Shown here: piece after piece, positions 34,155 through 41,720 of the stretch
How positions within the stretch are numbered: the stretch's first letter is position 1
Layout of the letters: every line of letters starts with the position of its first letter
Source: an uncultured Roseicyclus sp.
Lineage (GTDB): Bacteria > Pseudomonadota > Alphaproteobacteria > Rhodobacterales > Rhodobacteraceae
DNA length: 64,000 nt
NCBI GenBank assembly: GCA_947489665.1
Contig: CANLEH010000001.1
Span: 124,001-188,000, forward strand
Direction: 5' to 3'
Made by a program: the position numbers and the translations under genes
Notes under the pieces: model-generated
The model's database searches: none
Told to the model about the DNA's origin: nothing
What the model saw: the letters and a program-made list of their open reading frames with translations, nothing else

Positions 34155-34313
34155 GTGGTGTTTATCACAATCACATACGCAACGACGCATCGCTATCGAA
34201 CCCCTGCATGACTTGGTCCGCACCGACCCACCCTACGCCACCGTGAGACTCGGGACCTCGCCATGGCATATCTTGATCTCAAGATCGTTCCGACCGCATG
34301 CATCGCGCCATGA
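34155..34313 (+). pseudogene. Transglutaminase-like N-terminal domain remnant
   Basis: One frame reads ITYATTHRYRTPA, an in-frame TGA (34209-34211), then LGPHRPTLRHRETRDL and onward to a TGA at 34311. The pattern (TxYRYxxPVxLGPHRLxLRPR) is the start of bacterial transglutaminase-like proteins (Bact_transglu_N). The catalytic domain is absent downstream, where the small integrase gene follows on the other strand. So it is a truncated, stop-interrupted fragment. Confidence 0.65.
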
Positions 34314-34403
34314 ATGCATAGCCGGTATGGTGAAGCTGCACTGCAGCGCGCAGCCATGAACCGAACGGCAGCTCAGGGCCGTCTCTGAAGACGGCACAAG
34401 TCA

Positions 34404-35036
34404 TTAGATTTCAATGGCTTCTGCAATCGCAAGAGCATCCTCAAGCTCGACGCCGAGGTATCTGACGGTGCTGTCCATCTTCGTGTGGCCCAACAGCAGC
34501 TGGACTGCACGCAGGTTGCCCGTCTTTTTGTAGATCTGTGTCACCTTCGTGCGCCGCATCGAGTGCGTGCCGTATGCGCTCGCCTCCAGGCCGATCGACG
34601 TCACCCAATCACGGACAATCCGCGCATATTGGCGGGTCGAAATATGCAGCCGCTCGTGGAACCGGCCGGGCCAGAGGTATTCGGATCCGACCATCAGCGG
34701 GTCCCGCATCCACCTTTCGAGCGAGGCTCGGGTGCCTTCCGAGAGTTCGAAGCGGACAGGTTTCTGCGTCTTGCTCTGCAGAACCGACGCACGTTCCTTG
34801 ATCTGGCCAGATGCCATGACATCGACGACCTTCATTTTGACCAGATCGCAGCCACGCAGTTTGCTGTCGATGGCCAGGTTGAAGAGCGCCAGGTCACGAT
34901 GGTTCTCGGCCAGTTCAAGCCGAACTCGGATCGCCCAGACGTGCTTTGGCTTCAGCGGTCGTTTCTGGCCAACGATACGTCCTTTGTTCCAGGCTGGGCG
35001 AAGCGCGCGAATGGCCGGTAAGTTTGGTGCTTCCAT
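34404..35036 (-). CDS. Short tyrosine recombinase (210 aa)
   Basis: A compact tyrosine recombinase with the catalytic domain and little else: Arg in SKLRGCDL (about 65), HSMRRTKV (His-x-x-Arg, about 157), LLLGHTKMDSTVRYLG (His and nucleophile Tyr, about 180-195). Short integrases of this type occur on plasmids and conjugative elements. Start 35036 is set by GGAGG; the frame is open upstream. It lacks a SAM-like core-binding domain, so it may depend on another factor or act in element resolution. Confidence 0.82.
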   Translation of the reverse strand: MEAPNLPAIRALRPAWNKGRIVGQKRPLKPKHVWAIRVRLELAENHRDLALFNLAIDSKLRGCDLVKMKVVDVMASGQIKERASVLQSKTQKPVRFELSEGTRASLERWMRDPLMVGSEYLWPGRFHERLHISTRQYARIVRDWVTSIGLEASAYGTHSMRRTKVTQIYKKTGNLRAVQLLLGHTKMDSTVRYLGVELEDALAIAEAIEI

Positions 35037-35157
35037 GACTGATCCTCCGATCCGCCATACCCTCCTCAAGCGACAACCCGACGTTGACAAGGCACGATAT
35101 CACGGGATTGTTGCGCTGCCTCCGAGGTCGGCAGTGAGCCCAATCCTGCTGCGCGAT

Positions 35158-35790
35158 CTACGGGCGGTAGGTGACGAGTTTATAGCTGGCGAAGCAGAAG
35201 TAGACGCCAAGCACTCCTTCGATCCATCGGCGGGCTTTCGCATAGACCGCGACCACCGGCGATGTGGAGAACGCCACTGCGTAAGTCACATGTCCGACTG
35301 CGGAAATGATGCTGGTGCCGACAACGACCAGAGCAGCCACCCAGATTGGTGCTTGCCCGTCCATCTCGAGGGACATTATCGCGATCCAGACCAAAGCGGC
35401 CTTGGCGTTCGTCATTTGGATCACAAGCCCACGCCGATAGAACGCAAGTGGTCCACCATTCAGATGAACAGGTCGCACCTCTAACTCTTTGACAGTCATA
35501 GCCGACTTGAACGCCTTGAAGGCCAACCAGAGCAATTATGCTGCGCCGACCACCTTCAGAAGGACCATGATTGAAGCATAGGTCGAGACGAGTGCTGTGA
35601 GGCCCAAAGCGGTCAGCATTGACCAGCAAAACGTTCCCGTCGCCACGCCAAGCGCAAGGGCTTTCCCTTCCGTTCTACCGATGGACATTGATGTGCCAAT
35701 CACCGCCAAGATGTTTGGCCCAGGCGTGAACATACCAATCATGAAAACGCCGTAGGCGAGCAAAATGCCGGTTAGATAAGGGTCAAGCAA
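35158..35790 (-). pseudogene. LysE/RhtB-type exporter with an internal stop
   Basis: One continuous minus-strand frame starts at TTG 35790 (LDPYLTGILLAYGVFMIG, then TPGPNILAVIGTSMSIGR, the LysE N-terminal motif) and ends at YKLVTYRP. It is broken only by TAA at 35536-35538 within VVGAA-stop-LLWLAFKAF. Family members have a Tyr or similar at that site (GAAYLLWLG), so one base change from TAT/TAC explains it. The full length of about 210 aa with six spans matches the amino-acid exporter family. Unless the stop is read through it is inactive; a recent mutation or sequencing error is possible. Confidence 0.85.
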
Positions 35791-35979
35791 GACAACCTAC
35801 GTTCCTTAGGACAATACACAATTCCGCCAAGAAGCAAATGGCGGCAATGTCCCGTGTTCAGCCATCCGTCCACAGTTAGGTTTGCCAGCGCAGAGAATGT
35901 CCGGTTCGACGGGCCGCGCCGCAGCAAAAGCGAAGGCGGTTGAACGGCAGCTTTGGGCCGGACGCTCCGGTTTTCCCGT

Positions 35980-37008
35980 TCATTGAACGGCATCTGGTTT
36001 TCGGATCAAGTCCGCTTGCCGGTCCTGCGAGACCATCAAGTAGGCTCCCACCGTTGTCACTTCGCTATCGTGGCCAATGTTCTGAGAAAACGCCTTGAAT
36101 GCCTCGCGCGATTTGTAGTGACCGTCGGCCCATTTCACGATGGTCTTGCGGAAACTATGCGGCCCGAAGGCGGGCAATCCGGTTGTGACGAAAGCAGACT
36201 TGATCACGGCGCGAAGAGCGTTGGTGTTTTTGTATGGCTCGCGTTCCAGGCCCATTACCGCGAAGCCTCCATCGATACGTCCCATCTTAGGCGGCGGGAA
36301 CAACGGGTCGTCATGGCCGAACAGCAAGTCGTCTCGCAGGTGGTGGACCCATGCCTCGAAACAGGAGCGATAGACCGGATCGATGGGCAGAAAATACGTC
36401 GTGAAAGTCTTCGCGCCTTTGGTGCGGACTTGTCGGGCGTCTTGGAAAACCGAACCTTCAACAAGGTCGATGTGCTTGAGGCGGAACGAGGCAATCGCAC
36501 TGCCTCGTGCGGCGGTGATCATCAGGAATGCAAATAGCGCTTTGTTTCGGCGATCTATCTCCGTCACCTCCGGCATTGCATCGAAGGCGTGACGACATTG
36601 TGCCAGGGTTGGGCAACGCCCCTCGCGCTGGGCATGGGCAACGCGAGCGTCCTTGGCGGGTTGGTTGAAGTAGTCGGCGTCGGAGTAGCTGATCCGCGAC
36701 TTGAAACCGGGTTGCCCAGCCAGCCATTGAAAGAACGCCTTGTTTGCGCGGAGGATGCTACTGACAGTTGCTTTGGAAAGGGGCTTCCCGGTCGCGCTGC
36801 TTGGGTCTTCAGCCAGCTTGGCTTTGAACGCGCGCGGTTGCTCAATATGGAAACGCTTGAAGCTCTTGTAGCCAGTGCTCGCCTCGAACCTCAGGATCGC
36901 ATCTGCGACTTTGTGAACGGTAGCTTCATCGCGCCGGTTCACATCACGAAAGTAGATCAGGTAAGCGCGTTTGATCCGTTCGTTTTCTTCATTCACTTTG
37001 CGGGCCAT
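35980..37008 (-). CDS. Tyrosine-type recombinase/integrase (342 aa)
   Basis: The N-terminal half is a core-binding helical domain (about 1-120; SKATVSSILRANKAFFQWLAGQPGF), the C-terminal half the catalytic domain: Arg in ITAARGSAIASF (about 170), HSFRKTIVKWAD (about 282), NIGHDSEVTTVGAYLMVS with His and nucleophile Tyr (about 312-325). It belongs to the integrase group found with AlpA-like factors on alphaproteobacterial islands. It sits upstream of an HTH gene and an AlpA-like gene on the same strand, a likely integration module distinct from the tRNA-proximal integrase. Confidence 0.85.
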   Translation of the reverse strand: MARKVNEENERIKRAYLIYFRDVNRRDEATVHKVADAILRFEASTGYKSFKRFHIEQPRAFKAKLAEDPSSATGKPLSKATVSSILRANKAFFQWLAGQPGFKSRISYSDADYFNQPAKDARVAHAQREGRCPTLAQCRHAFDAMPEVTEIDRRNKALFAFLMITAARGSAIASFRLKHIDLVEGSVFQDARQVRTKGAKTFTTYFLPIDPVYRSCFEAWVHHLRDDLLFGHDDPLFPPPKMGRIDGGFAVMGLEREPYKNTNALRAVIKSAFVTTGLPAFGPHSFRKTIVKWADGHYKSREAFKAFSQNIGHDSEVTTVGAYLMVSQDRQADLIRKPDAVQ

Positions 37009-37056
37009 GGGGCATCCTTTTGAAGTGCGGGTTTCAGTAGGGCCGGGACGTATCCA

Positions 37057-37485
37057 TTAGGCTGCTTTGGTAGAATTGGAGCTGATCCGAAAAACCCGGT
37101 GCAGATTGCGGATGTCAGCGCGCTTAACCATTTGGCTGCATACGGTTTCGCAGACCTCGCAGAAGCCCTGTACGCGGGGTGTTCGGCCAGGCTCTTCGAT
37201 TAGGTCGACCATTCCTTCAAACACCCTACGCGGGACTTTGCATGTCATGCACAGAAGCTCGTCAGCTTGGGTTGGTTGCCGTTTCTTTTGGCGACGGGCT
37301 ACAAGGAAAGCCTTAGCCGCTTCTCCAGTAATTAACGTTGGGCGCTTGGTTGTCAGAGCGGGGAGTCCCTCACCCAACCAAATGCGGACGGTGCCTTCAG
37401 TCACGCCACACACTCGGGCAAGTTCCGAAACCGTGTATGTGAGAGCCGAACGTATTCGGCGCGGATCAGGACGCTTCGTCATCAC
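37057..37485 (-). CDS. HTH protein with zinc-ribbon-like cysteines (142 aa)
   Basis: The N-terminal part has a MerR/excisionase-type helix-turn-helix: YTVSELARVCGVTEGTVRIWLGEG (about 17-40). The middle is basic, and the C-terminal part carries CMTC (about 80) and CEVCETVC (about 110), enough for one zinc site. This suits an excisionase or a transcription factor of the recombination module. It overlaps the AlpA-like gene by 20 bases, so the two are expressed together. Confidence 0.7.
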   Translation of the reverse strand: MMTKRPDPRRIRSALTYTVSELARVCGVTEGTVRIWLGEGLPALTTKRPTLITGEAAKAFLVARRQKKRQPTQADELLCMTCKVPRRVFEGMVDLIEEPGRTPRVQGFCEVCETVCSQMVKRADIRNLHRVFRISSNSTKAA

Positions 37486-37681
37486 ACGTACCTTCGAAAA
37501 GGCCGCGGATATCCTCGACGCGCCATACGGTCGTGCGAGGGCCGAGCTTCATAGGTTGCGGGAAGCGCCCTTCTTTAACGCCCAGCCACCAGGTGGATTT
37601 GCTGACGGGGATTGGGCCTTTGGGTGCAAGAATTTGGGAAAGCCGAACAAAGCCGGTGCGGGGAAAATCGGGAGTGTGCAT
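37466..37681 (-). CDS. AlpA-family regulator / excisionase-like (71 aa)
   Basis: A short winged-helix protein: FVRLSQILAPKGPIPVSKSTWWLGVKEGRFPQPMKLGPRTTVWRVEDI follows the AlpA (CP4-57 regulatory) pattern, in which the helix-turn-helix is followed by a P-P-x-K-L-G wing and a W-R-x-x-D-I helix. AlpA activates excision of P4-like elements. Start ATG 37681; 99 bases separate it from the next gene on the right. Confidence 0.8.
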   Translation of the reverse strand: MHTPDFPRTGFVRLSQILAPKGPIPVSKSTWWLGVKEGRFPQPMKLGPRTTVWRVEDIRGLFEGTCDDEAS

Positions 37682-37780
37682 TTAGGTCTACCCTGATGCT
37701 GTTTCATCTAGGCAGATCCTGTTTGGTTCTGTCCAAAAGGTGTGGGATTGGCAAACTTTCCTCAGGGAATCCCGTTACGT

Positions 37781-38683
37781 TCAGTTGTCCCAATAGGCAT
37801 CATCGACCGCCTCAGAGGCGGTCTTCAGCCATTTCCTAATTGTCTTGGGGTCCATTGTAATTCCAACCCTGTCTAGATCCTCTGCGATGCGAGAGGTGGC
37901 TTCGCTCCGAGGTTTCTTGGGATCGTAACCATATTGCTCGCATGACATCGCAGCGAATAATTTCAGAAGGGTTGCCCGCTCCTGACTTGTGAGCGACTTG
38001 GTTACGGTCACTACCTGAGCCGATGTTTCTCCCAGGCGATTGTCTATGGCGCGACGCAAACCAGGATGTATGTGCAGATCGATGTCTCGGAACCAGTTGT
38101 CGAGGGTGCTCAAAGGGACAGGAGCAAAACCGAAGCCGGTTGATGGAAAAAATCTGGTCATCAATTCGAAGCGTTCGAGTAGGAATGTATACGCAGACCA
38201 CATGTCGCGGCCTTTCTCGGCAGTCTTTTTCAACTCATAGAGACGCTTTTCGGTCATCGACTTTGGGTCGGCACCGACCGACAAAGCAGTCGCCTCATAA
38301 AGGTCGAGACGTGGCATCTGGCACCAATATTTGAAATCCGGCGCAAATCTCGGGTGGCCGAAGCCGTAAGCGATTGTTGGTGGGATATTTTTGATCAGAT
38401 TTTTAGGATTGACGCTCAGTTGATCGCACCAAGCATTATCACGAGTAGCTTCATCATCAGCTTGCTCCTCGCGAATGACCGCCAAAGCCTGATCGCTCAG
38501 TTGCGCGAGATCAGCGCGCGCGCGTTCGCGGAAATCGCCCAAGCGCCCCTCAAACTGATCAACATAGTCGATGTCATCAGGTCCAAACGGTTCGTCTATC
38601 TTGTCTCGTGTCCAATCCCATACTTTCGAGAACTCGGCACGAAGTATGGTCTCGATTTTTTCATCTCGGCTTGATGTGGTCAT
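37781..38683 (-). CDS. Hypothetical island protein (300 aa)
   Basis: A soluble protein rich in Asp/Arg with no signal or membrane span. The middle has FAPDFKYWCQMPRLDLYEATALSVGADPK, and the C-terminus a helical DPKTIRKWLKTASEAV. The last block recurs at the C-terminus of uncharacterised proteins on Rhodobacterales islands (impression). The combination of a small structured domain and a C-terminal DNA-contact-like helix may point to a replication or regulatory role, unproven. It lies between AlpA and the integrase. Confidence 0.65.
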   Translation of the reverse strand: MTTSSRDEKIETILRAEFSKVWDWTRDKIDEPFGPDDIDYVDQFEGRLGDFRERARADLAQLSDQALAVIREEQADDEATRDNAWCDQLSVNPKNLIKNIPPTIAYGFGHPRFAPDFKYWCQMPRLDLYEATALSVGADPKSMTEKRLYELKKTAEKGRDMWSAYTFLLERFELMTRFFPSTGFGFAPVPLSTLDNWFRDIDLHIHPGLRRAIDNRLGETSAQVVTVTKSLTSQERATLLKLFAAMSCEQYGYDPKKPRSEATSRIAEDLDRVGITMDPKTIRKWLKTASEAVDDAYWDN

Positions 38684-38715
38684 GGCACCAGAGAAGCAGG
38701 CCTCCTCGGGATTCG

Positions 38716-39903
38716 CTAGTCGCCACGTAACTCAGCAAGATAACCGGCCCACCATTCCATCATCCTCACACGCTCCTCCCAATGCTCACCGCGTGCATAG
38801 GCGCGGCGTACAGCGTTAGCCTCGATATGGGCGAGTTGGCGCTCGATGGCGTCGGGGTTCCAGAAGCCGCTCTCGTTTGCCAGTGTTGAGAATGTCGCAC
38901 GGAACCCGTGGGCGGTCATTTCGTCGCCCGTGTAACCGATGCGACGGAGGCCAGCGTTTAAGGTGTTCTCACTCATAGGGCGTTGCAGCGTCCGAAGGCT
39001 GGGGAACAGGAAGGCGCTTTGGCTGTGCAAAGCTTGCAACTCTTGGATCAGGTCGATGGCTTGATCGGGTATGGGAACGCGATGCGGGCGGCGCATTTTC
39101 ATGCGGGCTTCTGGAATGATCCAGATTTTCGCAACTAAGTCGAACTCGTCCCATCTTGCGTGACGCAGTTCGCCGGGGCGCTGCACCAGCAATGCCAACA
39201 GTTGCAGTGCAATGCGGGTGGTCACTTGGCCGTGGAAGGTGTCGATGGCGCGCAGCAAGCCGCCCAGCGCCTTGGGGTCGGTTATGGCCGCGCGCGGCGT
39301 CACGGTGGGGCGGATCAAGGCATCGCGAAGAGCATAAGTTGGGTCTGTCTCCGTAACGCCATTGGCGACGGCATAGCGGAACACGCCGCCGATCTTGGCG
39401 CGGAGGCGTTTGGCGGTCTCATAATTGCCCTTGGCTTCAACCTTTCGCAAGCAGGCGAGAACCATGGGCGAGGTAATGTCCGTGATCGGCTTATCTCCGA
39501 AGTCTGCTCGTGCCATGTCCAAGAGCCACTCGGTCTTAGCCATGGTCGCATCGGCCTTACCCTCGCGGCGTGCTTTGTAGATGAACGCGTCGGCTTGGGA
39601 CGCGAAGGTGATGCCGCGCCGTTCGCGCTCTGCGCGTTTGCGTTCTTGTTTGGCCGCGCCTGGATCATCACCCTTCGCCAAGGTTGTCCTAGCTTGATCC
39701 TTCAGTTTGCGGGCATCAGCCAAGGAAACGTCAGGATAGGCTCCAAACGACAAACGCTTTTCGCGCCCGTCAATTCGGTACTTCAGGTGCCAAAGGCGCG
39801 ATCCGCTTGGCGTGACGGTTAGATACAACCCGTCGAAGTCACCAACTTTATAGGGCTTTCCCTTTGGTTTCAGCGTTCGAATCTTCGCATCACTTAGGGG
39901 CAT
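38716..39903 (-). CDS. int: P4-type tyrosine integrase (395 aa)
   Basis: Site-specific recombinase with the DUF4102 arm-binding domain (about 1-85; MPLSDAKIRTLKPKGKPYKV, LSFGAYPDVSLADARKL), a SAM-like core domain and the catalytic domain: Arg in QRPGELRHARWDEFD (about 243), TAHGFRATFSTLANE (about 330), LAHIEANAVRRAYAR with His and nucleophile Tyr (about 350-360). It is the gene next to tRNA-Thr and reads away from it, the standard arrangement. Its start codon lies inside the TGCCCC repeat array, so the enzyme may bind its own promoter. Confidence 0.92.
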   Translation of the reverse strand: MPLSDAKIRTLKPKGKPYKVGDFDGLYLTVTPSGSRLWHLKYRIDGREKRLSFGAYPDVSLADARKLKDQARTTLAKGDDPGAAKQERKRAERERRGITFASQADAFIYKARREGKADATMAKTEWLLDMARADFGDKPITDITSPMVLACLRKVEAKGNYETAKRLRAKIGGVFRYAVANGVTETDPTYALRDALIRPTVTPRAAITDPKALGGLLRAIDTFHGQVTTRIALQLLALLVQRPGELRHARWDEFDLVAKIWIIPEARMKMRRPHRVPIPDQAIDLIQELQALHSQSAFLFPSLRTLQRPMSENTLNAGLRRIGYTGDEMTAHGFRATFSTLANESGFWNPDAIERQLAHIEANAVRRAYARGEHWEERVRMMEWWAGYLAELRGD

Positions 39904-39955
39904 TTGGGGGCATCCTGTTTTCGCGTCTCACGCGATGCCCCCAGAAAAGCCCCCA
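39895..39955. repeat. Right arm-type repeat array at the integrase start
   Basis: Inverted copies ATGCCCCTA (39895-39903, containing the int start codon) and ATGCCCCCA (39905-39913) on the minus strand, then direct copies ATGCCCCCA (39935) and AAGCCCCCA (39947), start-to-start 12 bases. The same 12-base pair lies inside the far island end. Putative integrase arm sites with possible autoregulation. Confidence 0.65.
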
Positions 39956-39969
39956 GATTGGGGGCTTTT
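39945..39969 (+). terminator. GC hairpin with T-run between int and tRNA-Thr
   Basis: AAAAGCCCCC pairs with GGGGGCTTTT over AGATT; both sides end in A/T runs, so it could terminate in either direction. On the minus strand it would stop tRNA-Thr transcription before int. One arm coincides with an arm-type repeat. Confidence 0.65.
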
Positions 39970-40045
39970 CATTGGATGTGATTAGACCAAGTTGGACAAT
40001 CCTACATCGCAAAGCCCTTATATATAAGGTCCTATCGGATGTCTC

Positions 40046-40086
40046 TAACCATGTCTGGATTGGAAGGTGGTGCCGCTGAAGGGACT
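40046..40086. repeat. attR: tRNA-Thr 3' end and flank
   Basis: Partner of 25625-25664. The tRNA itself is intact, as expected at the integrase-side junction. The match reaches 22 bases past the CCA into the island side. Confidence 0.8.
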
Positions 40087-40143
40087 CGAACCCCCGACCC
40101 CATCATTACGAATGACGTGCTCTACCATCTGAGCTACAGCGGC
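40068..40143 (-). tRNA. tRNA-Thr(CGU)
   Basis: 76 bases on the minus strand including an encoded CCA. The acceptor stem GCCGCTG/CAGCGGC is perfect, the D arm has TAGCTCAGATGGTAGAGC, the anticodon stem CGTCA/TGATG closes loop TTCGTAA with anticodon CGT (reads ACG, Thr), and the T arm has GGGTTCGAGTCCC. Integration site of the island. Confidence 0.96.
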
Positions 40144-40187
40144 GTAACCGCGGCGCTATTAGCAAGGCGCGCGCGGGTTGAATAGAC

Positions 40188-41708
40188 CTAATTTCGCGTT
40201 TCTACCGTGACATCCGCGTCCTCAACCTCTGAGGAAGTCGCGTCTTCACTTGTCACGCTGTCGTCTGTCGAAAGTGCGATTTCGGGGACCTCCACGATAT
40301 CAGCATCTTCTGCCGGTGCGGAGTGGTCTTCCAATGCGCCTACGATCAACGGCAGCATCTGTGCCGGGCCGGCCAAGGCAGCCTCGGATTGGCGCACTTC
40401 GGACCAATCCAGCGTGTCAAAGCTATCGCAATTGCTGCAAACCGGGCGCCAATCCTCATGGACGTGTCCGCAATTTCCGCAGACCCATTGGTTCCCGCGA
40501 GAGGCCGTGACAGCGCGCGCCAACCAGCCGCGAACGACGCGGTCTTCCGCGCCTTCGCCCCTTTCAATAGCAGCCATCAATGTCAAAGAGCGCGCGGTGG
40601 GGCTGGTTTCCGCCAGATCGCCGAGCGCTTGGCGCGCGGCCGGGAAATCCTCCGCCGCAATCTGCAGCTCGGCCTCCAGCATTTTGGTCTCGGGATGCCC
40701 GCGATGCTTGGCAAGCAGGGGGCGGAATCGGCGCAGGCGCAAGGCAGGGGTCTCATCGGGTTCGATATCCGCGAAAGCGGCGGCCAGGTCCGGGTGCGGG
40801 GCCTGATCCCACGCCTTGCGAATGGTCTTCACGGCCTGTCGCTTGTTCCCGGCCTCGGTTGCCAGACGCGCCGACATGACGGAGGCCGGCACAAGGCCTG
40901 GGGCCAGGCGGCTCGCCTCGGCCACATCGCGGGTGGCGGTCACAACCTGCCCCTCAGCCATCGCCTCACGCGCATGGGCGAGCGCCAGAACAGCATCACG
41001 GCGACGGTGCAGATCGCGGGGCACATTGCCTGATTTCAGCGCTTGCGCGAGCGTGCCGCGCGCTCCCTGCCAATCTTCGTGGCGTGATTGCAGCGAGATA
41101 AGAGTGGTCTGTACCTCGGCATTCTTGGGGCGCAACGCCAGAGCCTTTTCCCCAAGTTTCAGGGCCGTATCCGTATCGCCCTCCTCAAGCCGCTGCTTCA
41201 TCAGCCCGCGCACGCCGACAAACCGGGTGCGATCATCCTGGACCAATGCCTTGAAGGTCTCGGTCGCCAGCGCCCGGTCCCCTACCATTTCCGCGCCCTG
41301 CGCTTTCACGAGGTTGGTCAGTTCGGGACGGTTCAGATACTTGCCCGCCCGCTCCGCCTTGCGGATCGCCAGACGGCCTTCGCCCGCGGCCAGCGCCATC
41401 ATGCCCTCGCTCAGCGCCTCGAAGCCTTTGCGTTCCGAGCGGCGGTCGAAATAGCGGCTGACCGCAGTCTCATCCCCGTTCAGGAAGCGCAACGTGGCGA
41501 CCAGAAGGCCCACGACCTTGAACAGGATCCAAACGGCCAGCAGCAGCACAAGCGCACCGATCACGGCCTTCACCGGCGTGATGATGTACTCGGTACCCAA
41601 CACGATCAGCGTGCCAAGATTGTCCATCTCGAACAACGCCGTCACGCCAAGGGTGAGGCCGACGACGATCAGGATGAACAGGATGATTTTCAGTAGCGAC
41701 CAGAGCAT
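40188..41708 (-). CDS. hemY: HemY-like membrane protein with TPR and rubredoxin-like ribbon
   Basis: A 506-aa protein with two N-terminal membrane spans (about 5-25 and 43-65), a HemY_N region, TPR-like helical repeats (about 130-390) and a zinc-ribbon CGNCGHVHEDWRPVCSNC (about 420-437) before an acidic tail. HemY of this family is linked to haem-pathway genes by position but is not a protoporphyrinogen oxidase. The C-terminal CxxC pair resembles that of LapB, which helps assemble envelope enzyme complexes. It follows the mitofilin-like gene by 12 bases. Confidence 0.85.
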   Translation of the reverse strand: MLWSLLKIILFILIVVGLTLGVTALFEMDNLGTLIVLGTEYIITPVKAVIGALVLLLAVWILFKVVGLLVATLRFLNGDETAVSRYFDRRSERKGFEALSEGMMALAAGEGRLAIRKAERAGKYLNRPELTNLVKAQGAEMVGDRALATETFKALVQDDRTRFVGVRGLMKQRLEEGDTDTALKLGEKALALRPKNAEVQTTLISLQSRHEDWQGARGTLAQALKSGNVPRDLHRRRDAVLALAHAREAMAEGQVVTATRDVAEASRLAPGLVPASVMSARLATEAGNKRQAVKTIRKAWDQAPHPDLAAAFADIEPDETPALRLRRFRPLLAKHRGHPETKMLEAELQIAAEDFPAARQALGDLAETSPTARSLTLMAAIERGEGAEDRVVRGWLARAVTASRGNQWVCGNCGHVHEDWRPVCSNCDSFDTLDWSEVRQSEAALAGPAQMLPLIVGALEDHSAPAEDADIVEVPEIALSTDDSVTSEDATSSEVEDADVTVETRN

Positions 41709-41720
41709 GTCCCGCTCTCC

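Larger units (their letters stand above)
25625..40086. mobile_element. Genomic island integrated at tRNA-Thr(CGU), about 14.5 kb
   Basis: Bounded by the attL-like copy (25625-25664) and the matching tRNA end (40046-40086), with a P4-type integrase as the last gene before the tRNA. TGCCCCCA pairs with 12-nt spacing occur just inside both ends. Cargo is short, strand-switching genes with broader gaps than the flanks, several decayed genes, an AlpA-like factor and two further tyrosine recombinases. No conjugation, replication or capsid genes are seen, so it is an integrative or satellite-type island, probably composite. Confidence 0.8.

Noticed and set aside
25531-40086. Integrative conjugative element or prophage.
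   Set aside because: No relaxase, type IV secretion, replication, terminase or structural genes were found in the island.
40188-41708. Calling hemY a protoporphyrinogen oxidase.
   Set aside because: The protein has membrane spans, TPR helices and a zinc ribbon, with no FAD-binding motif.
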